Below are positions 16,697-30,208 of a DNA stretch of 64,000 bases, one piece after another (the stretch's first letter is position 1; each line of letters starts with the position of its first letter). The notes under the pieces were generated by a model, which saw only the letters and a program-made list of their open reading frames with translations, was not told the DNA's origin and ran no database searches. The stretch comes from Caldilineae bacterium (GTDB taxonomy: Bacteria; Chloroflexota; Anaerolineae; Epilineales; Epilineaceae). A program made the position numbers and the translations under genes. The DNA lies in the NCBI GenBank assembly GCA_020634625.1, contig JACKBJ010000001.1, positions 1 through 64,000 on the forward strand. The letters are read 5' to 3'.

Positions 16697-17698
16697 CTAG
16701 GCCGCGCCGCGTTCCAGCGCCAGGAGCCGAGCCGCACCAAGCAGCCCGGCATCGTCACCCAGCGCGGCCGGAACGAGGTCGATGGCCCGTCTGTCCCAGG
16801 CCAGCACCGACTGGGCCAGGCTGCGCTGCAGCTCGGGCATGAGCTGCGACCAGCTGCCGCGGGCGACGCCGCCTCCGATCACGATGCGCGCCGGGTCGAT
16901 CAGGTTGACGGCGCCGGCCAGCGCCAGCCCGGTCGCCCGGGCTGCTTCTCGCATGAGCTGCCTGCAGGTCGGGTCGCCGGCAAGCGCGGCGCGGCTCACC
17001 ATGCGCGCATCGACCGCGTCGGGGGCTGCGGCGCCGGCCTCCCGCAGCGCGACCGCCAGGGCGACCCCCTCGCCGTCCGGCTGGGCCAAGCGGGCGCGCG
17101 CGCGCCGCGCGATGCCGCTTCCGGAGCCGATGCCCTCGGCGCAGCCGGCATGGCCCAGGGCGCAGCGCGGGCCGCCGTCCTGCGTCACCAGGTGGCCGAT
17201 CTCGCCGGCCAGCCCCTTCGCCCCGCCGAACAGGCGGCCATCGAGCACGATGCCCCCGCCGATCCCGGTCGACCAGGTGACATAGAGCAGGGGATCGTAG
17301 CCTCGGCCCGCACCGAGCCAGGCTTCGCCCAGCGCGGCCAGGCTGGCGTCGTTGTGGAGGCGGCAGTACCGGCCGGTGATCGAGGTCACGCGGGCCGCCA
17401 GCGGGAAGTCGGCGAAGCCGGGTAGGTTGGGCAGGCCGTCGGTCGTGCCGCTGTCCGGATCGAGCGGTCCGGGACAGGCCAGTCCGATCGGCAGGTCCGG
17501 CTCGATCGGATCTCCGCCGTGGTCGGCCAGCTCGGCGGCCAGGCGGGCGATCAGGGCATCGATCGCCTCGAGCAACGGCTCGGGGCCGCCCAGCGGCGTC
17601 GCACAGCGCTGACGCGCCAGAATCCGACCGCCGCGAAGGTCGACCAGCGCCGCGCGCAGCCAGGTGCCTCCGAGATCCACGGCCAGGACCCGATCCAT
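16697..17698 (-). CDS. ROK-family sugar kinase (glucokinase-like)
   Basis: 333 residues. The N-terminal phosphate loop is LAVDLGGTWLRAALVD (residues 5-20). GLACPGPLD, the catalytic LHNDASLAALGE, VTWSTGIGGGIVLDG and EIGHLV follow. ROK enzymes usually phosphorylate glucose or N-acetylated sugars. Their zinc site is CxCGxxGCxE; here it reads CALGHAGCAE, so the second Cys is a Leu and zinc binding may be weakened or changed. The start ATG 17698 is preferred over an upstream one at 17740 because GAGGAG lies 8 bases before it. Substrate not determinable from sequence. Confidence 0.85.
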   Translation of the reverse strand: MDRVLAVDLGGTWLRAALVDLRGGRILARQRCATPLGGPEPLLEAIDALIARLAAELADHGGDPIEPDLPIGLACPGPLDPDSGTTDGLPNLPGFADFPLAARVTSITGRYCRLHNDASLAALGEAWLGAGRGYDPLLYVTWSTGIGGGIVLDGRLFGGAKGLAGEIGHLVTQDGGPRCALGHAGCAEGIGSGSGIARRARARLAQPDGEGVALAVALREAGAAAPDAVDARMVSRAALAGDPTCRQLMREAARATGLALAGAVNLIDPARIVIGGGVARGSWSQLMPELQRSLAQSVLAWDRRAIDLVPAALGDDAGLLGAARLLALERGAA

Positions 17699-17743
17699 GT
17701 CAGTCGCTCCTCGGTAGGGCTGCCGGTCCGGGCTCGCCAACGA

Positions 17744-17773
17744 GACCGGGCCCCGCGGAAGCGGGGCCCGGTC
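17744..17773 (-). terminator. Strong hairpin terminator of the surface-protein gene
   Basis: 13-bp perfect stem GACCGGGCCCCGC / GCGGGGCCCGGTC with a 4-base loop, 28 bases after the stop of the minus-strand gene at 17801 and before the ROK start. It should insulate the two genes. Confidence 0.7.
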
Positions 17774-17800
17774 GAAGCTGCGGCGGAACGATACGGACGA

Positions 17801-19261
17801 TCAGTCGGCCTTGATGGCGTTGTAGATGGCCGAGTCGATCGTGCCCAGCGGGCTGGCGTCGTTGACGATGACGGCCAGCGGCTGGTCGCTCTCGATGGTG
17901 GCCGAGCCGTAGACGTTCGGGCGATCCTTGATGCCCTGGACGGCCGGCGGGTACCAGGTGTACGAGCCCTTCGAGGCGATCGTGACCTGGCAGTCGGCGC
18001 CACAGCCCGAGATCGTCGCGCCCGAGGAGTCCGAGAACGTGATCGTGGCGTTGGCCGGCGCGTCGCCGATGTTCATCGCCTGGATGCCCGTCGACAGCTC
18101 GTCCTTGGTGTGCTTGTTGCGGAACAGCGGCAGCGCGACCTTCTTGGCGCCACCCGCGGCCGAGACCGCGTTGTAGGCGGCCGAGGTGCCCGCCTTCAGG
18201 TCCGCGTCGTTGACGATGGCCAGCACGTTGCCGCCCGTCGCCTCGACCGTCGCCGAGCCCAGGCAGCCCGAGGGCAGACCCGGCTCGCCGGCGCCCGGCG
18301 TCGCCCCGCCCTGGTAGAACACCAGGCTCGAGCCGCCGGCGATCGTCGCCGCCGCACCGCCGTGGACCGTCGTGCCCGTGCAGGCCGGCGTCAGCGGCGA
18401 AGCGATGTACGTGACCGTCACCTGCACCGGGCTCGTGCCCGGGTTCACGACCGAGATGCCCGTCGTGCCGTAGAAGTTGTTGCGGATCAGCGGCACGAAC
18501 AGCATGTCAGCCGCCTGCTCGCTCGGAACGCCCTCGAAGGCGTACACGGCCTTGTCGGCCGTCTCGATGTCGATGAAGCTCTGGACGCCCACCGGAATCG
18601 AGTCCGAAGTGATCTTCATCGAGCCCAGGAAGCCGTCCGGCACCGACGCGAACTCGGCGTTCTTGCCCAGGTCCAGCGTCGTCGACGTGCCGGGGCCGAT
18701 CGCGAAGGTGCTCTCCTTGATCGGCGCCGTCTTGCCCGAGGCGTACAGCGCCACGTTCACCGTCGCCTGCGCGCTGGTGTCCGTGTTCTGGATCGAGACC
18801 AGGCTGGTCTGGCCGTAGTAGCCCTTGGCCGCCAGCGGCAGGCTCACGTCCGTGCCCGGCTGGACGTTCGAGTAGATCGCCGCGGCGCCCGAGGTGCCCC
18901 AGTCGGTGCGCGCGATGGCCGCGATCTGGCGGTCCGCCGAGATGATCGCCGCGTAGGCGCCATTCTGCAGCGTGTTCTCCGCCGGCAGGTAGATGTTGGC
19001 CGCCGCGCCGGCGCCAACGCCCGGGCGCGAGATCGTCACCGGGCTGCCGCCGCGCTGGTTGTAGAAGTCCGCCACGATCGTGGCCGGCTGCGAGGCGTCG
19101 AGGTTCTGGATCTGGATGCCGGAGATGCCGGCGCCCTGGATGCCCGCGAGGCGCGAGGCGTAGACCGTCGGCGCGTCGCCCGTGCCGAACACGCCGGCCA
19201 GGCCCGCCACCAGGAAGGTCACCACCGTCGCCATCGAGGCCAGGACCATCAGCTTCTTCAT
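17801..19261 (-). CDS. Secreted surface protein with four tandem beta-domain repeats
   Basis: 486 residues, signal peptide residues 1-25. The mature protein is made of four related units of about 105-120 residues, starting near 35, 145, 257 and 378. Each opens with a strand of the pattern 'I-x-N..x-A-T-V-x-V' (IQNLDASQPATIV, IQNTDTSAQATVNV, VVNPGTSPVQVTV, MNIGDAPANATITF) and closes with 'G-x-A-x-I-x-S-D..P-x-A-I' (for example YGSATIESDQPLAVIVND). Such units suggest Ig-like sandwiches. No anchor, LPxTG or LP tail is visible. The narrow codon choice and the strong isolated terminator suggest high expression, perhaps an abundant cell-surface layer component; that role is inference. AGGAG lies about 11 bases before the ATG. 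Confidence 0.75.
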   Translation of the reverse strand: MKKLMVLASMATVVTFLVAGLAGVFGTGDAPTVYASRLAGIQGAGISGIQIQNLDASQPATIVADFYNQRGGSPVTISRPGVGAGAAANIYLPAENTLQNGAYAAIISADRQIAAIARTDWGTSGAAAIYSNVQPGTDVSLPLAAKGYYGQTSLVSIQNTDTSAQATVNVALYASGKTAPIKESTFAIGPGTSTTLDLGKNAEFASVPDGFLGSMKITSDSIPVGVQSFIDIETADKAVYAFEGVPSEQAADMLFVPLIRNNFYGTTGISVVNPGTSPVQVTVTYIASPLTPACTGTTVHGGAAATIAGGSSLVFYQGGATPGAGEPGLPSGCLGSATVEATGGNVLAIVNDADLKAGTSAAYNAVSAAGGAKKVALPLFRNKHTKDELSTGIQAMNIGDAPANATITFSDSSGATISGCGADCQVTIASKGSYTWYPPAVQGIKDRPNVYGSATIESDQPLAVIVNDASPLGTIDSAIYNAIKAD

Positions 19262-19455
19262 CGTTTCGTCTGCTCCTAGGGTTGAGGTCGTGCGAACGAG
19301 CGATTGCCGATCGATCCGCCGCAGCTTCGCGGGTGAATCGTAGGGGCAGTTTACGCGGAGGCCGCGGCTCAGGCCATGGTCCGTGGGGCGCAGGCACCCC
19401 AGCCGAGCATACCCCTTTCGGAGTAGTCGGGCCCCGCAGCGGCCTTCACGCCGCC

Positions 19456-19484
19456 TGGATGGCGCATCGGCGCTCGGCTATACT
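19456..19484 (+). promoter_or_regulatory. mutS promoter (TGGATG-17-TATACT), probable leaderless mRNA
   Basis: TGGATG at 19456-19461, 17-base spacer, TATACT at 19479-19484. The ATG at 19493 is 8 bases after the -10, so the transcript should start at or beside it. No Shine-Dalgarno precedes the ATG. Confidence 0.6.
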
Positions 19485-19492
19485 CGGCCACC

Positions 19493-22228
19493 ATGTCCGC
19501 CCAGACCCCGATGATGCGACAGTGGTCGCAGATCAAGCGTCAGTACCCCGACTGCATCGTGATGTTTCGCCTCGGCGACTTCTACGAGGCATTCAACGCG
19601 GATGCCGAGCGCGTCGCCAGCGTCTGCGACGTCGTGCTGACCAGCCGGCCGGTCAAGAAGGGCGAGCGCGCGCCGATGGCCGGTGTGCCCTACCATGCCG
19701 TCGACAGCTACATCGCCCAACTGGTGCGGGCCGGATGCAAGGTGGCGATCGTCGAGCAGCTGGGCGAGGACAGCAGTCCCGAGAAGCGGGCCCGAATGAG
19801 CCGAGTCCCGGCGCCGGCGCCGGATCCGTCGACGGCCGAGAGGCCGCGCGGCGGACGGGCCATTCTGGAGCGAGAGGTGGTCCGGGTGGTGACCCCAGGC
19901 ACCCTGGTCGAGGGCGACCTCTTGGATGCTCGGGCGCCCAACCACCTGGTGGCCCTGCTGCTTCGGGGCGAGCGCATCGGCCTGGCGCACGCCGACGTGA
20001 CGACCGGGAGCTTTCGAACCACCGAGCTCGCGGGAGCGTCGGTGGATCGGCAGCTGATCGACGAGTTGCTGCGTCTGCGGCCGGCCGAGCTGATCCATCC
20101 GGATCGTGAGGCTGACGCGCCGCGACTCGCCGCGCTGCGCGAGACCCTCGACCAGCTGGGCCTGCCGACGCTCTTGGTCCCGTTCGCCGCCTGGCGTTTC
20201 GATCCGGACAATGCGCGACGCGCGCTGCTGGAGCACTTCGGCACGGCGTCGCTGGCCGCTTACGGCTGCGAGGGGTTACCGCTCGCCTGTGCCGCTGCCG
20301 GCGCCGTGCTGGGCTACGTGTCCGAAACCCAGCGCGCGGCCGCGCGCCAGCTGCGCAGCCTGTCCAGCTATGCGCTGGGCGAGCATATGCAGCTCGACGC
20401 CGCGACGCGTCGAAACCTGGAGCTCACGCACAGCCTGCGCGGCGACCGGCGCAAGGGAACCCTGCTCGCGGTTCTCGACCAGACCCGCTCGCCCATGGGC
20501 GCCCGCTGCCTGCGGGGATGGCTGGAGCAGCCGCTCCTGGACCGGCAGCGCATCGAGCAGCGTCTGGAAGCGGTCGAGCTGCTGCTCGCACGGTCGGCTT
20601 TGCGCGAGGCCCTGCGGGCACAGCTCGGCTCCCTCGGCGACCTGGAGCGCCAGACCAACCGCGTCCTCACCGGTTACGCCGGACCGCGGGAGCTGCTGCG
20701 CCTGGCTGCCGGACTGCGCGGCCTGCCGGCCTTGTCGGCCCGGCTGGTCGCCGAGCTCGACAGCGAGGCGGAGGACCCGCCTTCGGGAGGCGTGGAGCGC
20801 CTGGCGGCCCTCTGCCGGCAGCCGCTCCTGTCGTTGGCCGAGCATATCGAGGCGGCGATCGACCCCGAGGCGCCGACCGTCCTTGGACAGCCGGGCGTGG
20901 TCCGACGCGGCTATTCGCGCGAGCTGGACGCGATCCACGACTCGGTCGCCGAGGCCCGGAGCTGGATCGCCGCCCTGGAGGGCGTCGAGCGCCAGCGCAG
21001 CGGCATCAAGGGGCTCAAGGTCGGCTACAACCGGGTCTTCGGCTATTACCTTCAAGTTCCGCGCTCGGCGGCCGCCAGCGTGCCGGAGGACTACCACCGC
21101 AAGCAGACGCTCAGCACCGGCGAGCGCTATGTCACGCCCGAGCTCAAGGCGCGCGAGGCCGAGGTCCTCGAAGCCGAGGAACGCATCGTCGCCCTCGAGC
21201 GCGAGCTGGTGGCGCGATTGATCGAGGACGTGGTCGCCGCGGCGCCCGAGATCCTCGCCGCGGCCGCCGAGGCCGGCATGCTCGACGCCCTGGTCGGCCT
21301 GGCCGAAACGGCCAGCCGAGGTCGCTACACGCGGCCCACGCTCGACGACAGCCGCAGCCTGGAGATTCGGGGTGGTCGGCACCCCGTGGTCGAGCGCGCA
21401 AGGCCCGACGAGCCTTTCGTGCCGAACGACCTGGCCATCGGCGAGGGCGAGATCGTGTTGCTCACCGGACCGAACATGGCGGGCAAGAGCACCGTCGGCC
21501 GGCAGGTGGCGTTGATCTGCCTGATGGCGCAGATCGGCTCCTTCGTGCCGGCCGAAGCGGCCCGCATCGGTCTGGTCGACCGCATCTTCACCCGGATCGG
21601 CGCCCAGGACGAGATCGCGGCCGGACAGAGCACCTTCATGGTGGAGATGGTCGAGACGGCCGGCATCCTCAACCACGCCAGCCCGCGGAGCCTGATCGTT
21701 CTCGACGAGCTCGGCCGCGGCACCAGCACCTACGACGGCATGTCCATCGCCTGGGCGGTGATCGAGCAGATCCACAACCACCCGGAGCTGGGTGCGCGCA
21801 CCCTGTTTGCCACCCACTACCACGAGCTGACCGCGCTCGAAGCGCTGCTGCCGCGGCTGCGGAACCTGCACCTCGCGGTGGCCGAGTCCGAGGGCCGCCT
21901 GGCCTTTCTGCACGAGCTGCGGCCCGGCCCGGCCGACCGCAGCTACGGCATCCACGTCGCCGAGCTGGCCGGATTGCCACGGGCGGTCACGCGCCGCGCA
22001 TGGGCCATCCTCGAGCGGCTCGAGCGCGAAGGCGCGCTGCCGCTGCAACTGGCGACCGAGCGCCCCGCCGAAGGGCCCGGTGCCCAGCTATCGTTGTTCG
22101 CGCCGGCTCCCTCGGCGCGCGAGCACCCGCTCGTCGCTCGCCTGCGTGAGCTGGACGTCGACCAGATCAGCCCGCTCGAAGCCCTGACCCTGCTCTACGA
22201 GCTGCGTCGGGAGTCGATGTCGGACTGA
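19493..22228 (+). CDS. mutS: DNA mismatch repair protein MutS
   Basis: 911 residues. MutS binds mismatches and drives repair through its ATPase. The N-terminal mismatch-binding block is intact, with RLGDFYEAFNADA holding the Phe-x-Glu wedge (FYE). The Walker A is GPNMAGKST (about residues 659-667). QDEIAAGQSTFMVEM, LDELGRGTSTYDGMSIAW and ATHYHELTALE complete the ATPase site. The C terminus ends in the usual region after PAEGPGAQLSLF. An insertion rich in Pro/Ala lies at about 103-118. The upstream divergent gene starts 231 bases away. The end overlaps the truncated cyclase on the other strand by 34 bases. Confidence 0.96.
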   Translation: MSAQTPMMRQWSQIKRQYPDCIVMFRLGDFYEAFNADAERVASVCDVVLTSRPVKKGERAPMAGVPYHAVDSYIAQLVRAGCKVAIVEQLGEDSSPEKRARMSRVPAPAPDPSTAERPRGGRAILEREVVRVVTPGTLVEGDLLDARAPNHLVALLLRGERIGLAHADVTTGSFRTTELAGASVDRQLIDELLRLRPAELIHPDREADAPRLAALRETLDQLGLPTLLVPFAAWRFDPDNARRALLEHFGTASLAAYGCEGLPLACAAAGAVLGYVSETQRAAARQLRSLSSYALGEHMQLDAATRRNLELTHSLRGDRRKGTLLAVLDQTRSPMGARCLRGWLEQPLLDRQRIEQRLEAVELLLARSALREALRAQLGSLGDLERQTNRVLTGYAGPRELLRLAAGLRGLPALSARLVAELDSEAEDPPSGGVERLAALCRQPLLSLAEHIEAAIDPEAPTVLGQPGVVRRGYSRELDAIHDSVAEARSWIAALEGVERQRSGIKGLKVGYNRVFGYYLQVPRSAAASVPEDYHRKQTLSTGERYVTPELKAREAEVLEAEERIVALERELVARLIEDVVAAAPEILAAAAEAGMLDALVGLAETASRGRYTRPTLDDSRSLEIRGGRHPVVERARPDEPFVPNDLAIGEGEIVLLTGPNMAGKSTVGRQVALICLMAQIGSFVPAEAARIGLVDRIFTRIGAQDEIAAGQSTFMVEMVETAGILNHASPRSLIVLDELGRGTSTYDGMSIAWAVIEQIHNHPELGARTLFATHYHELTALEALLPRLRNLHLAVAESEGRLAFLHELRPGPADRSYGIHVAELAGLPRAVTRRAWAILERLEREGALPLQLATERPAEGPGAQLSLFAPAPSAREHPLVARLRELDVDQISPLEALTLLYELRRESMSD

Positions 22229-22554
22229 CCTTGGGTCTCGGCGCCGTCGCCAAGGCTGTTGGCGGCGCGCCCAGAGCGCGTGGCCATGGGCGCGCGAGGC
22301 GCGAGCGCTCGGTCGACGAAGAAGGTCTCCATCTCGCCCATGCCCTCGATCGCGATTCGCCCGCGCGATGTGCAGGCGAAGGCGTGGCGGACGTGCTTCC
22401 AAGTGTCGCTGCTGATGTGCAAGCGGCCCGGCTCGCTATGCAGCTCCATGCGGCTGGCGCAGTTCACCGCGTCGCCCCAGAGGTCGTACTGGAACTTTCT
22501 GCGTCCGACGACCCCGGCGAGCATCGGTCCCGAGTCGATGCCGAAGCGAACGCG
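22195..22554 (-). pseudogene. C-terminal remnant of a class III adenylate/guanylate cyclase
   Basis: On the minus strand an open frame of about 119 residues matches the second half of a class III nucleotide cyclase: VRFGIDSGPMLAGVVG, then KFQYDLWGDAVNCASRME, GRLHISSDTW and IEGMGEMETFFV. The first half with the metal-binding Asp residues (FADIVGFT region) is not present in any frame before the metH start at 22783, only about 230 bases away. So the piece cannot be a working cyclase. Some unconvincing homology continues a little upstream. The end overlaps the mutS end. I read it as a 5'-truncated relic; bases 22555-22780 hold no gene I can support. Confidence 0.7.
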
Positions 22555-22737
22555 TGGTCGATCCGACCAGGTCGGCGATCGGTCCCGTCCCAGGGCATCG
22601 CCTCCCAGCTCCAGCGCAAACGCACTTGGGGGCACCGTGCCGCAAGCCGCCTGACGCATTCGCGCAGGTCTCCGGATCGCGATTGTAGAGGTTTCGCCAC
22701 CGAGAGACCAGGCCGAACCGCGTCGGCACGCCGGGGC

Positions 22738-22746
22738 TGCTATCCT
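22738..22746 (+). promoter_or_regulatory. Possible extended -10 (TGC-TATCCT) of metH
   Basis: TG at 22738-22739 and TATCCT at 22741-22746, about 36 bases before the metH ATG. No fitting -35. I looked for cobalamin and SAM riboswitch signatures between 22560 and 22783 and saw none. Confidence 0.35.
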
Positions 22747-22782
22747 TGCCGCGACGCACCGAGCGCGACAGGGAGCACGTCC

Positions 22783-26544
<3,762 letters not shown>

Positions 26545-26635
26545 TCGAGGCGCCCGCGCCCGTCGCGTGAACGTCCCAGTCCCGTCAAAAGTCGGTCGAA
26601 TGGGCGCCGATCCCGAATTCCGACGCGCCCGGGCA

Positions 26636-26664
26636 TTGACATGGCGAAGCTTCGGGAGGATAAA
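26636..26664 (+). promoter_or_regulatory. Promoter of sdhCAB (TTGACA-17-GATAAA)
   Basis: A consensus -35 TTGACA at 26636-26641 and GATAAA at 26659-26664, 17 bases apart. The leader before sdhC (26748) is about 75 bases. Confidence 0.65.
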
Positions 26665-26747
26665 TGGGCGAGCCCGTCGCCGGGGCCCTGCTGCGCACGC
26701 CCGGCAATCGCGCGGGCAACGCCTGCCCCCCATAGGAGGTGCGACAC

Positions 26748-27463
26748 ATGCTCGACTTGCGAGCCGCGGCCTGGAGCTCGGTCGGCAAGAAGCTGATCAC
26801 CGGCTTGACCGGTCTCGGTCTGGTCGTCTTCGTGACGGTACACCTGATCGGCAACCTGACGATCTTCATGGGCGCCGAGGCCTTCAACGCCTATTCGGAC
26901 TTCCTGGCCAGCCTGTTGCACGGTTGGTTCATCGTGCTGGCCGACCTGGGATTGGTCGGCTTCTTCGGTCTGCACGCCTGGTCCGGTCTCAGCGTCTGGC
27001 AGAGCAAGCGCCGCGCGCGCTCGAGCGGCTACGCCGTCAGCGCCGACGCTCGGGGGCCGAGCCGCAAGACCGCGTCGTCACGCAGCATGCTCTACTCGGG
27101 CATCTTCCTGGGGATCTACGTCGTGCTGCACGTCTGGCATCTGAAGTTCGGCGCCGAGTACGTCACGACCCTGCACGGCGAGGAGGTGCGCGATCTCTAC
27201 CGCCTGGTGGTCGAGCAGTTCAACCGACCGGCAATCGCCCTGGCCTACGCGCTGTCGATGCTGTTCCTCGGGCTGCACCTGCGCCATGGCGTGTGGAGCA
27301 TGCTGCAGAGCCTGGGCATGCTCAACCGACGCCTGCTGCCAACGGCCTATGGCGCGGCCTTGATCCTCGGCGGACTCCTGGCCATCGGCTTCCTGGTCCT
27401 GCCGCTCTACGTACTGTTCTTCGTCGACCCGGTCGGGACGGCGGCCGCCATGGGAGGTCTGCG

Positions 27464-27467
<4 letters not shown>
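26748..27467 (+). CDS. sdhC: Succinate dehydrogenase cytochrome b558 subunit
   Basis: 239 residues with five predicted membrane helices, the single large anchor of the Bacillus/Wolinella type that carries haem b and reacts with the quinone. Motifs: VGKKLITGLTGLGLVVFVTVHLIGNL (His ligand), HAWSGLSVW, YVVLHVWHLKFG (His) and LHLRHGVWSMLQSLG (His). ATG 26748 is selected over GTG 26739 because AGGAGG lies at 26734-26739, 8 bases before it. It overlaps sdhA by ATGA. There is no separate sdhD gene, as expected for this subtype. Confidence 0.93.
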
Positions 27468-29398
<1,931 letters not shown>

Positions 29399-29409
29399 CG
29401 AGGAACAGC

Positions 29410-30159
29410 ATGCACTTCACGCTTCGCATCTGGCGCCAGAGCGGCCCGCAGGCCGCGGGTCGGCTCGAGCGCTACGAGATCGACGACATCAACCCCGACA
29501 TGTCGATCCTGGAGATGCTCGACCTGCTGAACGAGCAGCTGACCCGGGACGGGGTCGAGCCGGTGGCCTTCGACAACGACTGTCGCGAGGGTATCTGCGG
29601 CACCTGCGGCCTGGTCATCGATGGGGTGGCGCACGGCAAGAAGCACCTGGCCACGACCTGCGAGCTGCGCATGCGCGGCTTCGTGGACGGGACGACGATC
29701 ACCATCGAGCCCTGGCGTGCCCAGGCGTTCTCCGTCGTCAAGGACCTGGTGGTCGACCGCTCGCCCTTCGATCGGATCATCGCCGCGGGCGGCTACGTCT
29801 CGGCCAACGTCGGCTCGGCGCCGGACGCCAACGAGATCCTGATCCCCAAGGTCGACGCCGATCTGGCCATGGATGCCGCGGTATGCATCGGCTGCGCCGC
29901 CTGCGTCGCGGCCTGTCCGAACGCATCGGCGTCCTTGTTTACCGCCGCCAAGATCGCCCAGTTCAGCTACCTGCCGCAGGGCCAGACCGAACGCGAGCGG
30001 CGCGTCGTGCGCATGGTCGAACAGATGGACGCCGAAGGTTTTGGCGACTGCTCCAACCACGGCGAGTGCGAGGCGGTCTGCCCGAAGGGCATCAGCATCA
30101 CCAACATCGGCGTGATGCGACGCGAATACGTGCGGGCCCTGACCGGGCAGCTGCGCTAG
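29410..30159 (+). CDS. sdhB: Succinate dehydrogenase/fumarate reductase iron-sulfur subunit
   Basis: 249 residues. The N-terminal half is a plant-type ferredoxin with the [2Fe-2S] Cys in CREGICGTCG and TTCELRMR. The C-terminal half holds the other clusters: CIGCAACVAACPNAS and CSNHGECEAVCPKGIS. The layout is the normal SdhB one. ATG 29410 lies 11 bases after sdhA and has GAGGAA upstream. A 15-bp hairpin closes the operon. Confidence 0.96.
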   Translation: MHFTLRIWRQSGPQAAGRLERYEIDDINPDMSILEMLDLLNEQLTRDGVEPVAFDNDCREGICGTCGLVIDGVAHGKKHLATTCELRMRGFVDGTTITIEPWRAQAFSVVKDLVVDRSPFDRIIAAGGYVSANVGSAPDANEILIPKVDADLAMDAAVCIGCAACVAACPNASASLFTAAKIAQFSYLPQGQTERERRVVRMVEQMDAEGFGDCSNHGECEAVCPKGISITNIGVMRREYVRALTGQLR

Positions 30160-30169
30160 CGTCGGTCGC

Positions 30170-30202
30170 GGGGCGTCGGGTCGAAGATCGACCCGGCGCC
30201 CC
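30170..30202. terminator. Bidirectional terminator between sdhB and glnS
   Basis: 15-bp stem (one G-U pair) beginning GGGGCG and closing CGCCCC, with a 3-base loop, placed 10 bases after sdhB and 6 bases past the glnS stop. The plus-strand side is followed by TTGCGTT. Confidence 0.75.
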
Positions 30203-30208
30203 TTGCGT

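Noticed and set aside
17519..19279. Long plus-strand open frame across the surface-protein gene
   Set aside because: It is Arg/Asp-rich low complexity opposite a gene with a signal peptide and clear repeats; a codon-composition shadow.
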